Shown here piece by piece: positions 43,665 through 50,657 of a stretch of DNA of 64,000 nt. The position numbers were made by a program, and so were the translations under genes. This DNA is from JAXLVB01 sp046329195 (lineage in GTDB: Bacteria > Bacteroidota > Bacteroidia > Cytophagales > Spirosomataceae). The notes beneath the pieces were generated by a model. It saw only the letters and a program-made list of their open reading frames with translations, had not been told where the DNA came from and did no database searches. Location: NCBI GenBank assembly GCA_046329195.1, contig JAXLVB010000001.1, forward strand, positions 2,728,001 through 2,792,000. Reading direction: 5' to 3'. Position 1 is the first letter of the stretch. Every line of letters starts with the position of its first letter.

Positions 43665-44681
43665 TTAAAGATTTTGTAAGATTCGTTTCCACAATTGATG
43701 CTGTTTTTCTACTTGGTCGAAGGCATCAAACTCGTCGGTAAATGCCGAGCCTTCGTATTCTGATGAAATATAGCCTTTGTAACCTCCTTCGTGGAAAACC
43801 TTGAAAATGGCAGGGTAATCTATCGAAGGCTCATCGCCATTTTCGTCGAAACCATAGAATTTACCATGCACGTGTACCACGTAGGGAATGATTTCTTTCC
43901 AGTTTTCTACGGGCTGACGGCCATTCATGCTAAATGCCATATTCAGGCGGCCAATTTGTGGCGGCGTAGCCCCCATTGGAACCAATCTTTGGGCCAATTC
44001 GCCAAATTTGGCTGGCGTTGGAATATCTTTATGCCAAATTTCTTTGGTAATGGCAATCATCTCGTCGGTGACACCTGCCGTTTTAAAGCTGGTCAATAAC
44101 GCCTCCGGAATGGCACGCATACAAGTCCCCATATCTGGCACAAAGCCTAACACGTGGGTTTGCATTTGTCCAAACATTTCAGCCATTTTAATCACCGAAG
44201 GGTGGTCAACGCTGTAAGGCGTATGTAGCTCTATTCCCATCACGACGTTAGCTTTTTCGGCAAAAGGCACGAGTTTTTGATAGACTTCGGCTGGTGCGGT
44301 AGTTTGGCAACGCAGGATAGGAAAGCCGAGTTTTTGAGCCGCCAAAATCTGAGGTTTGATGTATTCTACGGTTTCATCAATACTCATTTTGGCGTGGCGT
44401 TTGATACCTACATCTATGTTGGCATCAAGAGCCACAGGCTCAAATTCGTACTTATTGAGCAGGTGTTTTACTTCTTTTTCTGTTTCGTCAGAAACGTAAG
44501 GAAAACCTCTAAGACTTTGAAAACCAATAATTTCCAAGCCTGTACCAAGGTCTCGTTTACGAGTTTCAGCAATTACATCTTCTAAGGTATATTGTCCTGA
44601 ATTCCATTCGTATGCGTAAGAAAAAAGGGAGGTGGCAAGTTTGATTTCGGATTTTGGATTTCGGATTTCGGAATTTTTCAT
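43665..44681 (-). CDS. C-glycoside deglycosidase alpha-like subunit (TIM barrel), pair 1
   Basis: A 338-residue TIM barrel. Candidate metal ligands are Glu151 (GIELH), Asp183 (VPDMG), His270 or His272 (VHVHGK) and Glu308 (SSEYEG). The same pattern occurs in the pair-2 subunit and fits the alpha subunit of the CarB/CGD enzymes, which split the C-C bond of 3-oxo-C-glycosides. The ATG overlaps the stop of its beta-subunit gene by ATGA. The first 13 residues (NSEIRNPKSEI) derive from a DNA repeat. The activity could also include O-glycosides. Confidence 0.8.
   Translation of the reverse strand: MKNSEIRNPKSEIKLATSLFSYAYEWNSGQYTLEDVIAETRKRDLGTGLEIIGFQSLRGFPYVSDETEKEVKHLLNKYEFEPVALDANIDVGIKRHAKMSIDETVEYIKPQILAAQKLGFPILRCQTTAPAEVYQKLVPFAEKANVVMGIELHTPYSVDHPSVIKMAEMFGQMQTHVLGFVPDMGTCMRAIPEALLTSFKTAGVTDEMIAITKEIWHKDIPTPAKFGELAQRLVPMGATPPQIGRLNMAFSMNGRQPVENWKEIIPYVVHVHGKFYGFDENGDEPSIDYPAIFKVFHEGGYKGYISSEYEGSAFTDEFDAFDQVEKQHQLWKRILQNL
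44641..44679. repeat. ATCCGAAATCC-family repeat encoding the alpha-subunit N terminus
   Basis: The plus strand is GATTTCGGATTTTGGATTTC followed by GGATTTCGGAAT. On the coding strand it supplies NSEIRNPKSEI, directly after the start codon. Confidence 0.65.
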
Positions 44682-45073
44682 TGACAAATAAGTTTTTTAT
44701 GAACAAAAGAACTCGCCAATAAAGGCGTAGCTTGTGGCCCTACCAAAATGTAAGGGATATAAAGGTCGTATTTGAATTCTACCTGATACGTTTCTCCTTT
44801 TTCTAATGGCTGGGCTACGACTAAAGCTCCTCTGTCGAGGATAAAAAGCCATTCTTTGTCCAGTTCGGGGAGTTGCTCATAGGTATATTCGTTGCCGTTT
44901 GCCTTGATGCTCAATTGGCTTTTTTCGATTTCTTGCCCGTTTATTTTTAGGCTAAAATCCATGCAGGAAAGAGGCAAGGCCCTATACCAATGCGACTGAA
45001 ATTTGAGCTGAAAGCCATTTTCGGTGGCTTCTAAGGCATCTTCTCTTAAAATATATTTGTCTAAAGGACCCAT
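44678..45073 (-). CDS. C-glycoside deglycosidase beta-like subunit (CGDB/DUF6379), pair 1
   Basis: A 131-residue all-beta protein. It has the CGDB/DUF6379 pattern LDKYILREDALEATENGFQL, RALPLSCMDFSLKINGQ and FKYDLYIPYI. In known enzymes the beta subunit closes the active site of the TIM-barrel alpha subunit. The four-base overlap with the following alpha gene suggests translational coupling and an obligate complex. ATG 45073 is used, since upstream codons are repeat-derived. Confidence 0.82.
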   Translation of the reverse strand: MGPLDKYILREDALEATENGFQLKFQSHWYRALPLSCMDFSLKINGQEIEKSQLSIKANGNEYTYEQLPELDKEWLFILDRGALVVAQPLEKGETYQVEFKYDLYIPYILVGPQATPLLASSFVHKKLICQ

Positions 45074-45077
45074 TGTT

Positions 45078-45162
45078 TTGCGTATTTGAAAATTTGAAGA
45101 TTTGAAAACTTGAAGATTTGAAAACTTGAGTATCATGCTCAAATACTCGCCTCTTCAAATGC
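45078..45162. repeat. GAAAATTTGAAGATTTG-type simple repeats
   Basis: Several partial copies of GATTTGAAAACTTGAA and CTCGCCTCTTCAAATGCTC fill the gap before the beta-subunit gene. Confidence 0.55.
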
Positions 45163-46086
45163 TCAACTATATATACTATCAAGCTCTTTATCAATATAAT
45201 ACCTCGATAGTGCCATCGAAGCCAGCAAGTCGGGCGTGCCATCGGTTTCGACAGTTACCCAACCTTTGAATTGATGCTTTTTGAGTAATTGATACAAGCC
45301 TTTGAAATCGAGTACGCCTTCGCCAGGTTCCCAAAACCAACGTGTGCCATCGTCCACAATTTCGATGTCTTGGCTATACCTAATTTCATCAGGAAGTTTT
45401 GGTGTAGCAGTATCTTTCAAATGAAACGTACAGATACGGTCGTGGTAAGTTTCATAAAATTCTAAAATATCTTCACCTATCAACGCCACTTGTGCCGTAT
45501 CGAGGCAATAATGCACATAGCGTGGGTCGGTGAGTTCGATGTACTCTCGATGATTTTCTTTGTTGATTGCCAAGAAAAACTCGTTATGAATACCAATTTG
45601 TACACCCTTGTCGGTGGCATATTTGCCCACTTCTGTGATGATTTCGGCCGATGCTTTAATTTGGTCACGGCTCAAAGGCCCTACCCCATAATAATTGTTT
45701 ATTGGGGCAGAATTTAGCTGAGTACCACCAAATTCAACCAACAAATCCACGGCTTTTTTACTTTCTTCAAGCGTTTGTTTATGGTGCGTTCGGTCGTAGG
45801 GTTTGTCAATCAAATGAAACATTCCACTTACTTCAACGCCACGCTCGGCTGCAAAATCTTTGAACGCTTTTGGCGAGCCAAACAGGGGTAACATTTCTGG
45901 AAAATCCCACGGAGCAAGCTCTATTCCATTGAATCCCAAGGCTTTTTGGTAACGAAGGATTCTGTCCCAGTCGGTGTAATATGCCGAATTGGTTTTGTCT
46001 TCGTAATAAAACTCACGGAAGTTGTCAATCCTTTGGTAAGGAATGTTTTTCCAGTGGTTCATGTGAGAATATTTTATATTTTTCAT
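45163..46086 (-). CDS. Sugar-isomerase/epimerase-like TIM barrel
   Basis: A 307-residue AP2Ec-superfamily TIM barrel. Candidate ligands: GIHNEFF (His/Glu), HYCLDTAQVAL (Asp), FHLKDT (His) and TVETDG (Glu). It resembles inosose dehydratase/isomerase IolE-like proteins. A role on the oxo-sugar released from the glycoside is a reasonable guess. ATG 46086 is chosen; a later ATG at 46062 is also possible. Confidence 0.82.
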   Translation of the reverse strand: MKNIKYSHMNHWKNIPYQRIDNFREFYYEDKTNSAYYTDWDRILRYQKALGFNGIELAPWDFPEMLPLFGSPKAFKDFAAERGVEVSGMFHLIDKPYDRTHHKQTLEESKKAVDLLVEFGGTQLNSAPINNYYGVGPLSRDQIKASAEIITEVGKYATDKGVQIGIHNEFFLAINKENHREYIELTDPRYVHYCLDTAQVALIGEDILEFYETYHDRICTFHLKDTATPKLPDEIRYSQDIEIVDDGTRWFWEPGEGVLDFKGLYQLLKKHQFKGWVTVETDGTPDLLASMALSRYYIDKELDSIYS

Positions 46087-46087
46087 T

Positions 46088-46150
46088 TTTCTGAGGATTT
46101 GAAGATTCGACAATTTTGAAATATTGAATTATTGTATAATTCTGATATTC
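46088..46150. repeat. GATTTGAAGATTCG-type repeats
   Basis: The gap between two TIM-barrel genes has GAGGATTTGAAGATTCGAC and further AT-rich units of the same family. Confidence 0.45.
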
Positions 46151-46151
46151 A

Positions 46152-47096
46152 TCATCTTATACCGTTCAAAAATTGTCTGCTTCTCAGCAAAGCACGCATG
46201 GGTTCACGGGTTTGGCGATTACTCACGATTGCCCAGCCATCATAATTGATTTCTTTGAGCGTTTGACAGAATCCGCTCAAATCAACCTTTCCTAAACCTA
46301 TATCTTTAAAAACCTGCGTAGCACGGTGTTGTGGATATTCGGGCAAAGGTGTTTTCCAGGTTTCATTATCATCCATAAATGCTGTGTCGGTTAGATAAAT
46401 TGAACCAATTTTACTGGCATTATTTTTTAATAATTCAGTTGAATTTTGACCTGCAATACTCAAATTTGCCGAATCAATATTAAAATGAATTGAATCATCT
46501 AATTGCGACAGAAACGTTTGGTAATCTTGGCTACGAAGCACACTCCAATACTCATTTCTAAGCGAAATTTTGATGCCTTTTTCTTGGGCAATTGTTGCAA
46601 AACCATTGATTAACTGAATGGTACGATTCATAAAATCGCCCTCCCAAGTTGGATTTTTGCCATGATAATGCTGGACCAAACCATAAGGCGGCGTGGGAGT
46701 AATGGCTATGTAGTCGCAACCCAATTCGGCGGCATAACGGATGGCTTCCCCTCCGAAATAGCCAGAAGCTCCAAAGTAAAAATCAAGGTTTTCGTTACGC
46801 ATAAAAATGGTAGGGTTGAAATGAATCCCAGCCACTTTTTCGATGCCGTTTGCTTGCAAATGAGCCACAAATTTGGCAACTGTTTCAAATTTTACTTCGA
46901 TACAATACTTGGTAAAAGGCACACCCGAGCCACCTCTGAAAATCCAGAAGGGGTCAAACGGAATCTCAACAGCCCTAAAACCTGCTGTGGCTATCATGGG
47001 GTATAGCTCATCCCAATAATACTTGCTTTCGTAGCGATTACGGTTGGGTTCTTGGTGATGAACATTCACCATATCGAGGCTTATTCCTATTTTCAT
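46152..47096 (-). CDS. Sugar-isomerase/epimerase-like TIM barrel
   Basis: A 314-residue AP2Ec-type TIM barrel beginning MKIGISLDMV. Candidate metal residues are in KISLRNEYW (Glu), HFNIDSANL (Asp), and IYLTDTAF. The last Glu-bearing strand found in the relatives reads GWAIVSNRQ here, so one expected acidic ligand may be missing. It may have lost or changed activity. Confidence 0.78.
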   Translation of the reverse strand: MKIGISLDMVNVHHQEPNRNRYESKYYWDELYPMIATAGFRAVEIPFDPFWIFRGGSGVPFTKYCIEVKFETVAKFVAHLQANGIEKVAGIHFNPTIFMRNENLDFYFGASGYFGGEAIRYAAELGCDYIAITPTPPYGLVQHYHGKNPTWEGDFMNRTIQLINGFATIAQEKGIKISLRNEYWSVLRSQDYQTFLSQLDDSIHFNIDSANLSIAGQNSTELLKNNASKIGSIYLTDTAFMDDNETWKTPLPEYPQHRATQVFKDIGLGKVDLSGFCQTLKEINYDGWAIVSNRQTREPMRALLRSRQFLNGIR

Positions 47097-47099
47097 TTA

Positions 47100-47186
47100 T
47101 TTTCTATTTATTGAGGATTTGAAGAGTTGAGTATTTAATTGCATTTTATTCTTCAAATCTTCAAATTCTCATACCTTCAAATCCTC
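47100..47186. repeat. GAGGATTTGAAGAG-type repeats
   Basis: The sequence GAGGATTTGAAGAGTTGAG and its inverse CTTCAAATCTTCAAATTCTC occupy the gap before the NTF2-like gene. Confidence 0.5.
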
Positions 47187-47190
47187 CATT

Positions 47191-47946
47191 TTAATAAAAA
47201 CTTCCATCATGGCTGGCATAGGGCTTTGGTGGCTCGGGTACTAGCGTTTGGATGGTATCTGGACGATAAGGCGAATACGGATTTTTGACAGGCAACTCGG
47301 CTGGTGGCATAAAAACGGGCTTGCCGTCGTCGCCGAAATACATCAAATCCAAGTCGAATGCAAAGGTGTTTTTCTCGGCAAAACTTATCCAGTTTTCTTC
47401 AAAAGGAGCTCTGCTCAACTCAAAACAGCGAAATTTCCAGATTTTCCATTCACCATCTTGTTTCAAAAAATCAACGGCATACTTACACCAAACCCAGTGT
47501 GCCCATACTTTTTTGCCCTGTACTTCTTGCGGAGAAAACATAAAATCGGGCATTTTGGCGGCTTCCTCTTTCGTACTCAATCCCGATTCACAACCAGCCA
47601 TAATCCAAACACCTTTGGCGGTTTCGCCATCGCCTGCTACTTCTATCACTGGCGTAGTGGTATAGTGTAAAATCAGCTTTCCAACAGGAGTGGGGCGGTC
47701 TTGATGGTAGCGAATTACGCTCTCATAGGTGCTGTAAATTCCTGCATTGGTGTATTGTGCATGAATGCCTTCAGTACCTTCTTTTACCCACATCGGAATG
47801 ATATGATGGTCTTGAAAAGCATTGTGGTAATACATATACCGATTAAACAAATTTTCAACTTCTCCTCGGTCATTGGCTCGGTTAGCAATTTTACGTAAAG
47901 CACTTATTTCTTCACGCAAGGCTTGCATTTCTTGTTCTATATTCAT
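47191..47946 (-). CDS. SnoaL/NTF2-like protein of the deglycosidase cluster
   Basis: A 251-residue cytosolic protein. An N-terminal coiled segment (about 1-30) precedes an NTF2-fold domain (about 25-190), with NLFNRYMYYHNAFQDHH and KVWAHWVWCKYAVDFLKQDGEWKIW. The C-terminal tail is Pro-rich. Gene proximity (12 bases after the beta-2 stop) suggests a partner in the same step, for example as a dehydratase or isomerase. No function is assigned from sequence. Confidence 0.8.
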   Translation of the reverse strand: MNIEQEMQALREEISALRKIANRANDRGEVENLFNRYMYYHNAFQDHHIIPMWVKEGTEGIHAQYTNAGIYSTYESVIRYHQDRPTPVGKLILHYTTTPVIEVAGDGETAKGVWIMAGCESGLSTKEEAAKMPDFMFSPQEVQGKKVWAHWVWCKYAVDFLKQDGEWKIWKFRCFELSRAPFEENWISFAEKNTFAFDLDLMYFGDDGKPVFMPPAELPVKNPYSPYRPDTIQTLVPEPPKPYASHDGSFY

Positions 47947-47958
47947 TTGCGTTAAGTT

Positions 47959-48333
47959 TTAGGTAAAATTTACTTTCTTCTCGAAAACCCTGATACTCGG
48001 AAAAGGCATATAGCCAATTCGGAGGTTGATTTTTAGCCCAATGGTGTGTTCACCTGCGGACAAATCACCTGCTTTAGCCACCGAAAGGGTCGCTACTTCG
48101 CCCATTTCCCAGCGGTCATCCGTTTCGTTTTCTCGTTGTTCAAGGTTATAGGTATTGCCATGAACCGTGATAGCTACATCGCTTTGGGGCAAAGTTTCGC
48201 CATCTAAAGAAACTTCTATTTCTTCGACCATCGAAAGCGAAACGCCTCTGTAATAAGGCAATCTTGCTCCTATTTCAAAGCCTTTTTCGGTCTTTTTTGC
48301 CTTTTCTGGCACAATCATATATTTTTCGTACAT
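47959..48333 (-). CDS. C-glycoside deglycosidase beta-like subunit (CGDB/DUF6379), pair 2
   Basis: A 124-residue all-beta protein, homologous to the pair-1 beta subunit. It has GFEIGARLPYYRGVSLSMVEEIEVSLDGE and INLRIGYMPFPS. It lies 80 bases downstream of its alpha-like partner (48414-49400), in the opposite order to pair 1. Two different pairs in one island suggest different glycoside substrates. Confidence 0.8.
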   Translation of the reverse strand: MYEKYMIVPEKAKKTEKGFEIGARLPYYRGVSLSMVEEIEVSLDGETLPQSDVAITVHGNTYNLEQRENETDDRWEMGEVATLSVAKAGDLSAGEHTIGLKINLRIGYMPFPSIRVFEKKVNFT

Positions 48334-48338
48334 AGTTC

Positions 48339-48372
48339 AATTTTGGATTTACGATTTCGGATTGGAGATTTT
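48339..48372. repeat. ATTTTGGATTTACGATTTCGG repeat
   Basis: One copy of the ATCCGAAATCC family lies in the 80-base gap between the pair-2 beta and alpha genes. Confidence 0.5.
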
Positions 48373-48413
48373 TCCTTTTCCAAAATCTTATAAACATTAT
48401 TTTCATCTTTGGA

Positions 48414-49400
48414 TTAAATCCCACATCCCAAATGCTTCAACATTTCTTGGTGTCTTCGTACTTGTTCTACGCTATCGACCTCATAAATATCTTGGATATG
48501 GCGATTGCCTTCGTATTCGGTGGCGATGTAGCCATTGTAGCCATGTTTTTGTAATACGGCAACTACTTCATTGTAGGGAATACTGTACTCTGTGCAATCT
48601 TCCAACATCTCTAAACATTTGCCATGAATATGTATAATTCTGTCGATATGCGGCACTAAACTGAGCGGATTGACAAAAGGTGTATGGCGTGAAAGCTCTG
48701 CTACGGCCATATCTATACGTCTATTGCTCATCTTAGATACTTCGTAAACCGTGTATTCTGCCATTACGCCTTTTTCGTGTTGTTCGCAAACGTACTTGGC
48801 TATTTCGGGGTCAGCACCGTTGCGAATCATTCGCTCTACTTGCACACGAGGCAGGCGTTGGGTAAAACCGCCCATATCAGGAATAAAGCCAAAGTGTTTT
48901 GTACCTGTGCGTTCCATCACTTCCCAGTGGCGTAACATCCATGCACTATTGATATTCCAAGGTGCGTGTACCTCTATGCCCAATTTGATGTCGTGGTCTT
49001 CGGCAAAAGGTAATACTTTTTCAATAATCTGCGGCGTAGTATTCACAATCACACGAATGATTTTGAACCCCAAAGCTTTGGCAAAAAGTATGTCTTTTTT
49101 GAAAGAGGCTACCGCTTCTTCGTCTGACCAGTAATGCCCTTTTTTCTTGTTGTAATCTAAAAACATATCGTGGGCAACAGGCGTAACCTTGTACTTATCC
49201 ATCCACCCAAACCATTGCTCAATGAATGCTTCTGATGGAATTTTCGGACAGCCCGGCACACTTTGTTCGCCTACAATTTCAATTCCCGTTGCACCCGTAG
49301 CTGCTGCCGCAGCGATACAGCCTTCAAGGCTCATTTTTCTTAGGAAATACTCTTCCTGGTAGCTGTAAAGGCTTACAGCACGTTTAATATTTGAACTCAT
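48414..49400 (-). CDS. C-glycoside deglycosidase alpha-like subunit (TIM barrel), pair 2
   Basis: A 328-residue TIM barrel. Candidate metal ligands are Glu143 (GIEVH), Asp175 (IPDMG), His257 or His259 (IHIHGK) and Glu295 (ATEYEG), matching pair 1 strand by strand. This fits the Mn-dependent alpha subunit of the CarB/CGD type. It is followed on the same strand by its beta partner and the NTF2-like gene. Activity on C-glycosides is inferred. Confidence 0.8.
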   Translation of the reverse strand: MSSNIKRAVSLYSYQEEYFLRKMSLEGCIAAAAATGATGIEIVGEQSVPGCPKIPSEAFIEQWFGWMDKYKVTPVAHDMFLDYNKKKGHYWSDEEAVASFKKDILFAKALGFKIIRVIVNTTPQIIEKVLPFAEDHDIKLGIEVHAPWNINSAWMLRHWEVMERTGTKHFGFIPDMGGFTQRLPRVQVERMIRNGADPEIAKYVCEQHEKGVMAEYTVYEVSKMSNRRIDMAVAELSRHTPFVNPLSLVPHIDRIIHIHGKCLEMLEDCTEYSIPYNEVVAVLQKHGYNGYIATEYEGNRHIQDIYEVDSVEQVRRHQEMLKHLGCGI

Positions 49401-49432
49401 TATTGTATGATTAATTTTTGCCTAAAAAAGAA

Positions 49433-50602
49433 TTATTCTTTGTCGAAAATAAAATTAAGTACGACCATCACCAAACAAACGACTCCAAAGATGACGAAAG
49501 CTTTTAATATATCGCCCGATAGACTTCTGACCGAACCCACAATAAACGGCGATGTGGAAAGACCTAAGAAAAATCCACTACTCCACACACCCATACCACG
49601 CCCACGGTATTCGACAGGCACCGCACGCAAACCGTAGGCAATTAGTACAGGAATGGCCATTCCACAACCTGTTTGTTGAATAATGGCACTAATCATGGCC
49701 GAAGTTAAATCTGTAGAAATACCGACTCCGATTAAGCCGATACCGATAAGTGTAAACATAATTCCAAACTGAACTCGATTACTTTTAGTACCCAATAGCT
49801 TAAACATAACCGCTCCAAGTGGTAGCATAAGGCTTGCCACTGCCGTGATTTTACCAACTTCTTTGGGGTCGTTGATACCTATTTTATCTAAAGCTAAAGA
49901 AAAATGCAAGGTATAAACGTAGTACAAAACCGATGCTATGAAAGTGGTGAAGAAAACTTTGACTAAAGATTTCTTCGAAAATTGAAACGAACTATTTTGA
50001 ACATTGGCTACTGAAGGAGCTTTGGTTTGCGGCTCGAAAATAAAGAAAAAAGCACCAATTGGAATGATTAGGGTAATGGCGTACAGCAAAAACGGATATT
50101 GCCAGCCCACTGTGGCAAGTTGCCCGCTGCCATTGATAACAAAGAAACCAAAAACAGGCCCAATGATACTCTGAATCATCAACCACGTGTTTCGGCGGCT
50201 TTGCTCAAAATAATCGCCTAAAAGTATATTGGCAATGGTAAGGATAAATGCTTCGCCAATACCCAAAATTAGCCTTCCCGCAATCAATGCGCTAAAATTT
50301 TCTACAAAAAATGGCAAAACACCACCGATGCCATAGAGGATAGAGAAAATAATGAGCAATTTTCTTCGACCAATTTTATCAGCCAAAAAACCTGCATAAG
50401 GCGAAAACAAAGCCACACACAAACCTGGGGCGGAAATTACGAATGGTGCCAGTGTTTCGATGTACGGAACATCTTTGAAATGATTACGGAGCGTCGGCAC
50501 CACGGGCATAAGTGTAATTACAGCCATCATGGGTAGAATACTCACCAAGACAATGATGATTCCTTGCGGTATTCCTGCGGTTCGGGTTTGGGTGGTTGGC
50601 AT
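49433..50602 (-). CDS. MFS transporter
   Basis: A 389-residue membrane protein with twelve predicted hydrophobic segments. The MFS signature GFLADKIGRRKLL lies between segments 2 and 3, and GRLILGIGEA in segment 4. It would move a small solute across the inner membrane by proton coupling. Being directly upstream of the deglycosidase genes and downstream of the TonB receptor, it probably takes up the glycoside or aglycone. Confidence 0.9.
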   Translation of the reverse strand: MPTTQTRTAGIPQGIIIVLVSILPMMAVITLMPVVPTLRNHFKDVPYIETLAPFVISAPGLCVALFSPYAGFLADKIGRRKLLIIFSILYGIGGVLPFFVENFSALIAGRLILGIGEAFILTIANILLGDYFEQSRRNTWLMIQSIIGPVFGFFVINGSGQLATVGWQYPFLLYAITLIIPIGAFFFIFEPQTKAPSVANVQNSSFQFSKKSLVKVFFTTFIASVLYYVYTLHFSLALDKIGINDPKEVGKITAVASLMLPLGAVMFKLLGTKSNRVQFGIMFTLIGIGLIGVGISTDLTSAMISAIIQQTGCGMAIPVLIAYGLRAVPVEYRGRGMGVWSSGFFLGLSTSPFIVGSVRSLSGDILKAFVIFGVVCLVMVVLNFIFDKE

Positions 50603-50657
50603 TGTGTTTAGGTTTAGAGAACAGGTGGGGAGAAACCGTAGCTTCTCCCCGTAGGAG

